Positions 7,955 through 15,943 of a stretch of DNA of 19,087 nucleotides are shown one piece after another. The DNA comes from an uncultured Lachnospiraceae bacterium (lineage in GTDB: Bacteria; Bacillota; Clostridia; Lachnospirales; Lachnospiraceae): positions 1-19,087 of the forward strand of contig CALYSH010000005.1 in NCBI GenBank assembly GCA_945485625.1, read 5' to 3'. Under the pieces are notes generated by a model. The model was not told the DNA's origin. It did no database searches and saw nothing but the letters and a program-made list of their open reading frames with translations. The first letter of the stretch is position 1. Each line of letters starts with the position of its first letter. A program made the position numbers and the translations under genes.

Positions 7955-8869
7955 ATGCTTTTTATTTTACAGACCGCCCTGGAGCTGGGCTTTTTGTATT
8001 CCCTGGTTCCCCTGGCGTTATTTATCAGCTTTCGAATATTAAATATTGCGGACATGACCACGGACGGCTGCTTCGTATTAGGTGCCGCCGTTTCCGTTAC
8101 CATGGCAGCAGCAGGCCACCCCTTCCTTGGCATCGTCTGTGCCATGCTTTCCGGAGCCTGTGCCGGCATTGTGACCGCCTTTTTGCAGACCAGGATGGGC
8201 GTTCCCTCCATTCTGGCAGGTATTATCACCAATACCGGCTTATACACCGTAAACCTCATGGTCATGGGCTGGTCCTCCAACGTGAGCCTGTTAAAGACAG
8301 AAACCCTTTATACCATATTTAAAAAGACCGGTATCGGCAAAAGCTGGAATGAAGCCATTCTGTCCGGTCTGATTGTCATCCTGGTTGCCGCGTTGGTTTT
8401 TGCGTTTCTGGGTACCCGTCTGGGACTGATGATCCGGGCTTCCGGAGACAATATTGACATGGTCCGGGCATCCTCCATTAACCCTGCCTTCACCATTACC
8501 GTGGGACTGGCGGTTGCCAACTCCTTAACCGCTCTATCCGGCGCCCTGGTAGGTCAATACCAGAGCACAACGGATATCAACTCCGGTACCGGCATCGTAG
8601 TCGTTGCACTGGCATGCCTGATTATCGGTGAAACCTGCTTAGGTAAGAAAACCATTTTAAAAGGTGTCATCGCTGCCATCCTGGGCTCCCTGATCTATCG
8701 TACCATTTATGCAATCATCCTTTATACCAAGGTAATCCCCGTACAGGGATTAAAGCTTATGACCGCAGTGGTTGTTGCTCTGGCCATCTTTGCTCCCACC
8801 TTTAAGGACTGGCTGGCTTTCCAAAAGCAGAAAAAAACCGCAGGAAAGAGAGGACAGAAGAATGCTTGA
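7955..8869 (+). CDS. ABC transporter permease (TrpY-like, BPD_transp_2 family)
   Basis: This 304-residue polytopic membrane protein has about eight to nine hydrophobic helices from residue 5 to about 285 and a basic C-terminal tail (KQKKTAGKRGQKN). The segment RILNIADMTTDGCFVLGAA near the N-terminus and the cytoplasmic-loop sequence GLMIRASGDNIDMVRASSINP, which would contact the ATPase, are typical of permeases partnered with PF04392-type binding proteins such as TrpXYZ. A single permease gene suggests a homodimeric channel. It overlaps the next gene by 8 bases, which implies translational coupling. The substrate cannot be read from the sequence; aromatic amino acids are known for some relatives, but the family is broader. 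Confidence 0.9.
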   Translation: MLFILQTALELGFLYSLVPLALFISFRILNIADMTTDGCFVLGAAVSVTMAAAGHPFLGIVCAMLSGACAGIVTAFLQTRMGVPSILAGIITNTGLYTVNLMVMGWSSNVSLLKTETLYTIFKKTGIGKSWNEAILSGLIVILVAALVFAFLGTRLGLMIRASGDNIDMVRASSINPAFTITVGLAVANSLTALSGALVGQYQSTTDINSGTGIVVVALACLIIGETCLGKKTILKGVIAAILGSLIYRTIYAIILYTKVIPVQGLKLMTAVVVALAIFAPTFKDWLAFQKQKKTAGKRGQKNA

Positions 8870-9662
8870 CATCAATCATATTTCCAAGACCTTTCATCCC
8901 GGCACCATCAGTGCCAAAACAGCCTTAAATGATTTATCCGTCCATCTGGCTCCCGGGGATTTTGTCACCATCATCGGCTCCAACGGCGCCGGGAAATCCA
9001 CTCTGTTCAATGCGGTGGCCGGCTCCTTCTACGTGGATGCGGGAACCATTACCTTAGACGGCAGGGATATCACCTACCTTCCCGAACACAAGCGTGCCAA
9101 AATCATCGGCCGCATGTTCCAGGATCCCCTGAAGGGTACCGCTCCCAATATGACCATTGAGGAGAATCTTGCCCTTGCCTATGTACGTTCCGGAGAAAAG
9201 TCTTCCCTGTTCTCCACTTTGAAAAAGAAAGACAAAGACATCTTCCGGGAGAGGCTCGCCCTCCTGAACATGGGTCTGGAGGACCGCTTAAAGCATCCTG
9301 TGGGACTCCTGTCCGGCGGACAGCGCCAGGCACTGACCCTGCTTATGGCTACCATGTCCACCCCGAAGATTCTTCTTCTGGATGAACATACTGCTGCTCT
9401 GGATCCGGGTACTGCGGAAAAGGTGCTGGAACTGACCAAACATATTGTGGAGAAGGACCACATTACCTGTATGATGATTACCCACAATATGCACCAGGCT
9501 CTGGAGCTGGGAAATCGAACCTTCTTAATGTCCGACGGCAACATCGTTCTGGATGTAAAGGGCGAGGAACGAAAAGGACTTACCGTAGATGATTTGCTGG
9601 ATAAATTCCGTCAGGGCACCGGAAAAGATCTTGACAACGACCGTATCCTTTTGTCCACCTGA
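8862..9662 (+). CDS. ABC transporter ATP-binding protein of the same importer
   Basis: This 266-residue nucleotide-binding subunit powers the adjacent permease. It has Walker A GSNGAGKST (39-47), Q-loop Q87 (GRMFQDP), signature LSGGQ (150-154), Walker B with ILLLDE ending in catalytic E175, the D-loop region AALDP and H-loop H208 (MITHN). All catalytic positions are intact. I chose ATG 8862 because AGGA (8851-8854) sits 7 bases upstream and the protein then begins MLDINHISKTF, the normal first strand of the family. An in-frame ATG at 8772 would add 30 residues encoded inside the permease gene. The gene is tightly coupled to the permease but separated by 99 bases and a second promoter from the binding protein. 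Confidence 0.92.
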   Translation: MLDINHISKTFHPGTISAKTALNDLSVHLAPGDFVTIIGSNGAGKSTLFNAVAGSFYVDAGTITLDGRDITYLPEHKRAKIIGRMFQDPLKGTAPNMTIEENLALAYVRSGEKSSLFSTLKKKDKDIFRERLALLNMGLEDRLKHPVGLLSGGQRQALTLLMATMSTPKILLLDEHTAALDPGTAEKVLELTKHIVEKDHITCMMITHNMHQALELGNRTFLMSDGNIVLDVKGEERKGLTVDDLLDKFRQGTGKDLDNDRILLST

Positions 9663-9673
9663 TAAAAAAAGTA

Positions 9674-9702
9674 TTGAAATTCTCGGAAAATCGTATTATA
9701 TT
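9674..9702 (+). promoter_or_regulatory. Second promoter, before the binding-protein gene
   Basis: TTGAAA (9674-9679), a 17-base spacer and TATATT (9697-9702) form a near-consensus promoter just after the ATPase stop codon. It would give separate, probably higher, expression of the binding protein, with a leader of about 53 bases from about 9709. Confidence 0.65.
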
Positions 9703-9713
9703 TTCCTTGTTTC

Positions 9714-9740
9714 TTTGTGTCAGACCCTTCAGAACACAAA
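9714..9740 (+). repeat. Inverted repeat in the binding-protein leader
   Basis: TTTGTGT (9714-9720) and ACACAAA (9734-9740) are perfect 7-base inverted repeats with a 13-base loop. They lie between the presumed transcription start and the ribosome binding site GGGAGG (9749-9754). It may be a stabilising leader hairpin or a protein site. It differs in sequence from the palindrome at 7911. Confidence 0.4.
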
Positions 9741-9761
9741 TGGAAACAGGGAGGAAAACAT

Positions 9762-10751
9762 ATGAAAACAAAGAGAATTTTCGCCTTGCTTCTTTGTCTC
9801 GCACTCTGCCTTTGCTTTGCAGGTTGCGGAGAGAAAAAGGAAGACGGCTCCATCAAGGTTGCAATCGTGAAACAGATGGATCACATTTCACTGGATTCCA
9901 TTGCTGACAGTATTGCAAAAGAACTGGATGCAATCGCTGCAGAAAAGGGAATCACCATCCACTACGAAATCTATTCCGGACAGAATGATCAGTCCACCTT
10001 AAAACAGATTTGCGACCAGGCCATTGCAGACCGTGTAGATGCAATCATACCTATCGCAACCCTGGCAGCCCAGGTTGCCACCATTTCCGCAAAGGATACC
10101 AAAACCCCTGTTATTTACGCAGCGGTTTCCGATCCGAAAACAGCGGAACTTACCGGACTGGACTATGTGACCGGTACCTCCGATGCACTGAACACGGAGC
10201 TTATTATGAATATGATGCTGGCTGAAAATCCGGACATCAAAAAGATTGGTCTGCTTTATTCCCAGAACGAAGTAAACTCCGAGGTTCCCGTTGCCGATGC
10301 AAAGGCCTTCTGCGCAGCACACAATATCGAAGTGGTAGAAGCTACCGGCAATACCAACGAGGAGGTTATCTCCGCAGCTGCGACCCTGATTGCAAACAAG
10401 GTGGAGGCAGTCTTCACCCCTACCGATAATGTGATCATGGCAGCAGAGCTTGCCATTTACCAGTCCTTTATCGATGCGAAAATTCCCCACTATGCAGGCG
10501 CAGAGGAATTCGTTATTCAGGGCGCTTTCACCACCTGTGGTGTGAATTACCCCAACCTTGGTACCCTGACTGCGGATCTTGCATATCAGGCAATTTCCGA
10601 AGGACTTACGGACATGAAGGATATGTACCTGGTAGACGGCGGCCTTATCACCGTGAACTCCGAGACCGCTCAGGCAATCGGATTGGATTACACCTGCCTG
10701 GATCAATTTGGTAGTGTTTCCACCGTTACCACCTCTTTGACAAGAGAATAA
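9762..10751 (+). CDS. ABC transporter substrate-binding lipoprotein (TrpX-like, PF04392 type)
   Basis: This 329-residue extracytoplasmic lipoprotein delivers substrate to the permease. A type II signal peptide (MKTKRIFALL onwards) ends in the lipobox FAGC, with lipidation at C22. The mature part has the two-lobe periplasmic-binding fold: SIKVAIVKQMDHISLD, IADRVDAIIPIATLAAQ, the VIYAAVSDPKTAEL segment, KKIGLLYSQNEVNS and VFTPTDNVIMAA, all typical of the ABC_sub_bind family. The start is set by GGGAGG 7 bases before ATG 9762; an earlier in-frame ATG at 9717 would precede the RBS and put 15 polar residues before the signal peptide. It is the last gene before the terminator at 10768. Substrate is unknown, perhaps an aromatic amino acid or a similar small molecule. 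Confidence 0.92.
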   Translation: MKTKRIFALLLCLALCLCFAGCGEKKEDGSIKVAIVKQMDHISLDSIADSIAKELDAIAAEKGITIHYEIYSGQNDQSTLKQICDQAIADRVDAIIPIATLAAQVATISAKDTKTPVIYAAVSDPKTAELTGLDYVTGTSDALNTELIMNMMLAENPDIKKIGLLYSQNEVNSEVPVADAKAFCAAHNIEVVEATGNTNEEVISAAATLIANKVEAVFTPTDNVIMAAELAIYQSFIDAKIPHYAGAEEFVIQGAFTTCGVNYPNLGTLTADLAYQAISEGLTDMKDMYLVDGGLITVNSETAQAIGLDYTCLDQFGSVSTVTTSLTRE

Positions 10752-10767
10752 CCATTTTTACGGAACC

Positions 10768-10813
10768 AAAAAACTCAGCCCCTGCTCCAAACGGATACGG
10801 GGCTGAGTTTTTT
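10768..10813. terminator. Bidirectional rho-independent terminator
   Basis: AAAAAACTCAGCCCC (10768-10782) and GGGGCTGAGTTTTTT (10799-10813) are perfect 15-base inverted repeats with a 16-base loop. On the plus strand the GC-rich stem runs into T residues after the binding-protein gene. On the minus strand the matching T-run follows the SbcC-like gene, whose stop is at 10831. It serves both converging operons. Confidence 0.92.
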
Positions 10814-10830
10814 TGCTCTTTTCCCATGCG

Positions 10831-13434
10831 CTATACTCTGGAACGGCTGCAGGTGAAATACAATAGCTGATATTCCTTTCCAACCTCTTCCAAAAATTTT
10901 TTTCCGGCCGCCATCTTTGTATCATCCAGATTCGTAAAGGGGTCATCCATAATCACAGCAGGCTTTTCCTCCGGATACATGGCATCCACCAATGCCAGTC
11001 GCAGGCACACTCCGGTCAGATCCCGGTAGCCTGCACTTAAAGTATTTAACTCCCTCTGCTTTCCCTGCTCCTCATAGGTCACCCTGGTGGTGGCATCCAT
11101 GTGATAAAGCTCTCCATGTCCGCCGGTAATCATCTCGTAATACCGGGTAAAGCTTTGTAAAAGCGGTTTTGCATACTTTGCAATCATATTCTCCCGGGCC
11201 TTTTCCAAATATGCCTTGGCACTTTCTACCGCATCATATTTCTTTTTCTGAGCAGCCTGAATCTCACGCAGATTTTCCAGCTCCGCCTTCTGATTCTCCC
11301 ACTCATCATATTTCACACCCAAGTCATTCATTCTGGAAATATATTCCGAGACAGCATCCGTACAATGCTCCAGCTCCCCACGACAGGCAGACATTCTTGC
11401 ACTGATCTCCTCCAAAGAAGGAAAATCCCGGGGAATCTCTTCCCGGAACATTCGGATATCATTTTGCGCTTCAAACTGCTCCAAACGTTTTTTTGCCTCA
11501 TTTAAGCTTCCCTGTCTGGTCTGCAGGATACCCCGATGCTCCTGAATCGTCTCCACCTGCTTACGCAAATCCTCTTCTATGGAAAATCCAAGAGAACGCA
11601 AAAATGCCTGAATGCGGCTCTCACATTCCACCCGTTCCTCCTTCTGCTTCAGATATGCCTTCTCACCGGCTTCCAGCTTTTGAAACGTCTGAATACCTGT
11701 TTTTATCTGCATCATTTCTTCCAGATAAGAGGATGTACGGGCTCCTGCACGGAAGCGCTCCACGAATTCATCAATGGACTGCTCCAATTGCTGCATCTTA
11801 CTCCTGCCGGGTAAATTGCCTGCCCTCTCCACTCTCTCCTTCAGATTTTTATATTCCAGGGCTTCCTCCAGAATTGCCGAAAGCGCAGAAAATACAGTAA
11901 CCTCCTGAAATTCCCTGCCATGCTTTGACAGGTATTGTTCGGTATCCGCATCCACCCGGGCAATAAAGCCTTTACTCTCCTCCAGCTGCAGCTCCAGGCT
12001 ACGAATCCGTTCCTTTCGAAGCTCCTCCTCCGGGTTTGGTTTTTTACTCTGCATCCATCCGAATACAATCAATGCCGCCCCAAGCACCATCAGGATAATT
12101 CCAACAACTGTAGGAAGCATGAATAGACCAATCACACCAAATAAGAAAAGAATGCCTCCCATGGCAGCCCACAGCAGGAAGGTCTTTCCCGCCGTATTTC
12201 CTCCGCCGGTGGCCTGCAGGGACAGAAGAGACGCTTCCAAAAGACCCAGGGACTGTTTTCTGGTGTTACGGTCATTCCATACAGTGGTTTTCTCCGAAAC
12301 CTCCCCCGGATTCTCCTCTCCGAACTGCTGCTTCAGTGCTTCCAACCGACTCCGATCCGCCTCTGACACCTGGTTTTTCAGGATTTCCTCCTGCATGGAC
12401 TGCAGCGTTTTCACCTGATGAAGCTTTTCTTCCAGCTCCTGAGCGGAGGGATATCCCTCTCCGAAATATCGCTTTAATACAAGGTACTGGGTTTTGTCCG
12501 TATCGGATAACGCCAGGGATTCCTCACGGCTTTTACACTTTTCAAGCCGCACACATTCTTCTCCGTACTGTTCCAACAGCTCTTCATCGGGAATGTCCCC
12601 CGGAAAAAAGCTCCGGGCCTCCTCCACCAGGGCCCCTTTTTCCGACACAGCCTCCCGAAGCCGGCTCCACTCCGCCCGCTTCGCCTCCATGGCCTCGATG
12701 CCCGCCACCTGCTTCTGGGTTCCGGAAAGTCGGTCCATTTCCTCCCGAAGGCTTTCTCTCCGGCTTCGCTCAGACTCCAACAGCTCTCCGATCTGATCCA
12801 GGGATGTACCAATCTCTCTGCCGGAATTTACCAGCATCTCCAGCCGGGTAATTTCATTCTCATTCCGTTTGATGGAACCGGTGATACGTTTGGGTGTCAG
12901 CTCATTGGACACTCTGGTCAATCGCTCAAAAGCATTCTCATACTGATTAATATCATCCGTTACATCCGACAAATTACCAATTTTTGCGTGAATATCATCG
13001 GTAGCCACTGTTTCGCAATCTCTCTGGGAGATAAAAGCCGTCCGAAGGAAGGAATTCCTGTCGATTCCAAACAATTCCTCCCCAATGGCCTCAGAAAAAT
13101 CTGCACTGGGCAGATTGGTATCCAGATCTCTTAACTCAAAAGGTGTTTCCGAGTCAAACATCCTGGTAATCCGATACCGTTTCCCCTGTACCTCAAAATC
13201 CAGGGAACCTCCGAAGGCTCCTCCCTGCCAGGGGGCATATCGTTTCCGTTCATTTTCTTCCAGACTCCGCTTCCGCTCTCCGTCCAGTCCGTAAAACATG
13301 GCACGAATAAAAGCTGCAAACGTACTCTTTCCCCAGCCGTTATCCTGACAGATATAGTTTACCCCTTCCGTAAAGGTGTACTCATAATCATGGAGTCTTC
13401 CGAAATTCTCCACATGACATTTTAAAAGCTTCAT
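10831..13434 (-). CDS. SbcC/Rad50-like ATPase with membrane hairpin (YhaN-like)
   Basis: This 867-residue protein is the ATPase half of an SbcCD/Mre11-Rad50-like DNA-end processing complex. The N-terminal lobe has Walker A QDNGWGKST (30-38) and Q-loop Q137 (FISQRD). The C-terminal lobe has the ABC signature as LSAGYRDL (799-806) and Walker B AVIMDDP (826-832) with NLDD D-loop. Between them are coiled-coil segments (about 160-405 and 465-750), interrupted at the apex by two hydrophobic helices (about 418-438 and 441-461) ending in MQSKKPN. No CxxC zinc hook is present. This points to the YhaN-type branch (COG4717), in which the coil would be tethered to the membrane. It starts 2 bases after the nuclease stop codon, with its SD inside that gene, so the two are translationally coupled. 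DNA repair is inferred from family. Confidence 0.88.
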   Translation of the reverse strand: MKLLKCHVENFGRLHDYEYTFTEGVNYICQDNGWGKSTFAAFIRAMFYGLDGERKRSLEENERKRYAPWQGGAFGGSLDFEVQGKRYRITRMFDSETPFELRDLDTNLPSADFSEAIGEELFGIDRNSFLRTAFISQRDCETVATDDIHAKIGNLSDVTDDINQYENAFERLTRVSNELTPKRITGSIKRNENEITRLEMLVNSGREIGTSLDQIGELLESERSRRESLREEMDRLSGTQKQVAGIEAMEAKRAEWSRLREAVSEKGALVEEARSFFPGDIPDEELLEQYGEECVRLEKCKSREESLALSDTDKTQYLVLKRYFGEGYPSAQELEEKLHQVKTLQSMQEEILKNQVSEADRSRLEALKQQFGEENPGEVSEKTTVWNDRNTRKQSLGLLEASLLSLQATGGGNTAGKTFLLWAAMGGILFLFGVIGLFMLPTVVGIILMVLGAALIVFGWMQSKKPNPEEELRKERIRSLELQLEESKGFIARVDADTEQYLSKHGREFQEVTVFSALSAILEEALEYKNLKERVERAGNLPGRSKMQQLEQSIDEFVERFRAGARTSSYLEEMMQIKTGIQTFQKLEAGEKAYLKQKEERVECESRIQAFLRSLGFSIEEDLRKQVETIQEHRGILQTRQGSLNEAKKRLEQFEAQNDIRMFREEIPRDFPSLEEISARMSACRGELEHCTDAVSEYISRMNDLGVKYDEWENQKAELENLREIQAAQKKKYDAVESAKAYLEKARENMIAKYAKPLLQSFTRYYEMITGGHGELYHMDATTRVTYEEQGKQRELNTLSAGYRDLTGVCLRLALVDAMYPEEKPAVIMDDPFTNLDDTKMAAGKKFLEEVGKEYQLLYFTCSRSRV

Positions 13435-13436
13435 GA

Positions 13437-14525
13437 CTACTCCACCTCCTCACCGGCCAGCGCCTGAAGACCATACCGGATAATCGTTGCCTTGTCCTCT
13501 TCCGAAAGCCCGGTATCCGCCATCACCAGTCGGATAAATTCTCCCTTAAGTGTCTCATCCAGTCGATAATCCTCCAGAGACACCCGAAGTCTTGACTGAT
13601 CCTCCATTTTTACAAAGTAGTAATCATTTCGAAACCGGCTCAGCAAGTAATCCAAATCCTTCTCACATTCCACATCCACGGTACCGGTCAATACAATTTT
13701 CACCAGACTGCTTTTTTCACAACCCTCAGCCTCCAATGCAGCGGATATACAGGGAACTATTTCTGCAGAGGTAGTGCAATCCGATATATCCGCCTCCACG
13801 GTGTATAACCTTCTTTTGGCAAAGGGAATAAACTGATGGGTATATTTTCGATTCTCCCCATCAATATCCAAAAGTACAAAACCATGCTCCCCGCATTCAT
13901 CAAACCCCCTGCCCTCCAGACAACCGGGGTAGCAGTAGGTTCCTCTGGCATCCAACTGTTTCTGTTTATAAGAATGCACATGTCCCAGTGCCAGATAATC
14001 GATTCCTTTGTTCTGCAGAGATTTCAAATGAACCACCTCTGCCCTATCCTTCCCCATGGCCTCAGCTTCCTGTCCATGCAGCATGACCACATTAAAACGG
14101 CTTGTATCCAGAACCAGAGAATGATAAATACTTCCTGCATTCTCCGCGCAAAGCTCCACCCCGGCAATGGTAATACCGCCCAGATTGTAATAGCTCCAGT
14201 CCTTCTGAAACATATGGAGATTTTCCGGCAGCTTTTCCACCTCAGCCAGGAAATTATCGTTATCATGATTTCCTTTCAAATAATAGAACTGCATCTGCGG
14301 GTTGCTCCGAATATAGCTTAACACAGCATTGGAAGCGGTCCTGCTCACATTCTTTGTGTCAAACAGGTCCCCGGCTATCAGAACGGCATCCACACCATGA
14401 GCCGCCCCAAAGGCAATCATATCCTCAAAGGTTTGCAGCAGCTCTGCTTTTCGTTCCCTGCTCCTGTGTTCCAGCTTGGACATTTTGGAATCCAGATGCA
14501 AATCCGCACAATGAATCATTCTCAT
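13437..14525 (-). CDS. SbcD/Mre11-like metallophosphoesterase nuclease
   Basis: This 362-residue nuclease subunit partners the SbcC-like ATPase. The two-metal phosphoesterase motifs are complete and in order: D8 and H10 (CADLHLD), G52-D53-L-F-D56, G85-N86-H87-D88, H150-G-Q and G181-H182-V-H184. The C-terminal part after about residue 235 is less conserved and probably forms the capping and ATPase-contact region. GGGAGG lies 7 bases before ATG 14525. It is slightly shorter than E. coli SbcD and closer to the YhaO type. Gene order nuclease then ATPase is the usual one. It follows the NSS transporter gene by 38 bases with no promoter or terminator that I can see, so it probably shares that transcript. 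Confidence 0.92.
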   Translation of the reverse strand: MRMIHCADLHLDSKMSKLEHRSRERKAELLQTFEDMIAFGAAHGVDAVLIAGDLFDTKNVSRTASNAVLSYIRSNPQMQFYYLKGNHDNDNFLAEVEKLPENLHMFQKDWSYYNLGGITIAGVELCAENAGSIYHSLVLDTSRFNVVMLHGQEAEAMGKDRAEVVHLKSLQNKGIDYLALGHVHSYKQKQLDARGTYCYPGCLEGRGFDECGEHGFVLLDIDGENRKYTHQFIPFAKRRLYTVEADISDCTTSAEIVPCISAALEAEGCEKSSLVKIVLTGTVDVECEKDLDYLLSRFRNDYYFVKMEDQSRLRVSLEDYRLDETLKGEFIRLVMADTGLSEEDKATIIRYGLQALAGEEVE

Positions 14526-14563
14526 AAAATAACCTCCCTACACTCCTTCTCCGAAACATCACC

Positions 14564-15895
14564 CTAGAAGAATGACAGAATGCCCAATACATAAATCACA
14601 AGGATAGCAGCCGGTACCACAATACAAAAAACCGGCTTCATCCAATTCTGTATTTTCAGACCTCGTCCCTTGTTCGCCTCCTGTACCAGCTTATCCCACC
14701 CCCAGCCAAAACGCTGATTGGTGCAGAACAGCGCAATCACCAGCGCACCCAGGGGCAGTAGATTGGTGCTTACGATAAAGTCCCAGAAATCCAGGAAGGA
14801 AGAGCCCTCCCCAAAGGGATGGAAGGGTATCACGCCGAAACCCAGGGCAGTAGTCAGAGCCAAAAGGAATACTACAATTCCGCAAATGACACATCCCTTT
14901 TTTCTGGACCACCCCGTCAGCTCTCTGACACAGGCCAGAATGTTTTCACACACCGCAAGCTCTGTGGAAAATGCGGCAAATACCATAAACAGGAAGAACA
15001 GGCTTCCCCAGATTCTTCCGCCGGGAACATGTAAAAATACGGTGGACATGGTATCAAACAGTAATGCCGGTCCGGAGGTTACCTGCAGCCCGTATGCCGT
15101 GCAGGAGGGAAAGATAATCAGGCCTGCAACAATTGCCACAAAGGAATCCAACAGCACAACATTCACGCTCTCTCCAAGAAGGCTTCGATCCTCGCCCAGA
15201 TAGCTTCCGAAAATGGCCATCGATCCAATTCCAACGGAAAGGGTAAAGAACGCCTGATTCATGGCTGCTACCACTACAGATAGATTCAGCTTTGAAAAAT
15301 CAGGTACTAAGTAAAACAGATAACCCTCCGCAGCACCCTCATAGGTACCGCTTTTCACTGCCAGAAGCAGCATCAGAATCAACAAAGCGCACATCATGTA
15401 CTTGGTCGCCTTCTCCAGTCCCTTCTGAAGCCGGAAGGTCAGAATAAAGAACCCCAAAATAACCGCTATAGCCAGATAAGACACATTAATGACCGGATTG
15501 GAAATCATATTTACAAAACCCAGGGAATCCACATTTCCGGTAAGAAAACTCACAAAATAATACATCATCCATCCGGTTACCACTGTATAAAAGGCCATCA
15601 GACAAACATTACCGATTAATGCTGCATATCCGTGAAGATGCCACTTCTGTCCCGGCTTCTCCAGCTTCTGATACATTCTCACCGGGCTTGCCTGGGCCGC
15701 TCTGCCCAAAGCAAATTCCATGGTCATTGCAGGCAGACCCAAAAGTACCAGACATAGCAGGTAAACCAGTACAAAGGCGCCACCGCCGTTTTCCCCAACC
15801 ATCCAGGGAAACTTCCATACATTTCCACATCCAATGGCACATCCCGCACTCAACAGGATAAAACCCAATCTGCTTCCTAATCTTTCTCTTCCCAT
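14564..15895 (-). CDS. Sodium-dependent symporter, NSS/SNF family
   Basis: This 443-residue membrane protein has about eleven to twelve helices and the LeuT-type fold. The first helix carries the family signature GNVWKFPW (24-31) followed by ENGGGAF, which form the sodium and substrate sites of known members. Later segments include FFTLSVGIGSMAIFGSY (helix 6 region) and FSTELAVCENILA (helix 8 region). Bacterial members import amino acids, often hydrophobic or aromatic ones, with Na+. The gate arginine of LeuT (R30) is lysine here (K28). Substrate cannot be assigned. The ribosome site is weak (AGG 4 bases before ATG, GGGAG further up). The gene starts 48 bases after the TRAP permease stop, in the same direction. 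Confidence 0.92.
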   Translation of the reverse strand: MGRERLGSRLGFILLSAGCAIGCGNVWKFPWMVGENGGGAFVLVYLLCLVLLGLPAMTMEFALGRAAQASPVRMYQKLEKPGQKWHLHGYAALIGNVCLMAFYTVVTGWMMYYFVSFLTGNVDSLGFVNMISNPVINVSYLAIAVILGFFILTFRLQKGLEKATKYMMCALLILMLLLAVKSGTYEGAAEGYLFYLVPDFSKLNLSVVVAAMNQAFFTLSVGIGSMAIFGSYLGEDRSLLGESVNVVLLDSFVAIVAGLIIFPSCTAYGLQVTSGPALLFDTMSTVFLHVPGGRIWGSLFFLFMVFAAFSTELAVCENILACVRELTGWSRKKGCVICGIVVFLLALTTALGFGVIPFHPFGEGSSFLDFWDFIVSTNLLPLGALVIALFCTNQRFGWGWDKLVQEANKGRGLKIQNWMKPVFCIVVPAAILVIYVLGILSFF

Positions 15896-15943
15896 ACTAC
15901 CTGTAATCTACTCCCTTTCTTTGATTTTAATCCTATTATCATT

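Noticed and set aside
8772..8861. N-terminal extension of the ABC ATPase by 30 residues
   Set aside because: It lies within the permease gene in another frame and reads MLLWPSLLPPL, unlike ABC ATPases. ATG 8862 has a proper SD and the family's normal N-terminus.
9717..9761. N-terminal extension of the binding protein by 15 residues
   Set aside because: It would put polar residues before the lipoprotein signal peptide and leave the GGGAGG site inside the coding region.
9999..10706. A 235-codon open frame on the minus strand opposite the binding-protein gene
   Set aside because: It is fully antisense to a well-supported lipoprotein gene, has no ribosome site, and its protein is Cys/Gly-rich with no recognisable fold.
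12336..12851. A 171-codon plus-strand frame inside the SbcC-like gene
   Set aside because: Pro/Ser/Arg-rich shadow of the opposite-strand coding sequence, with no SD and no family resemblance. The same applies to 14718-15203 and 16686-17144.
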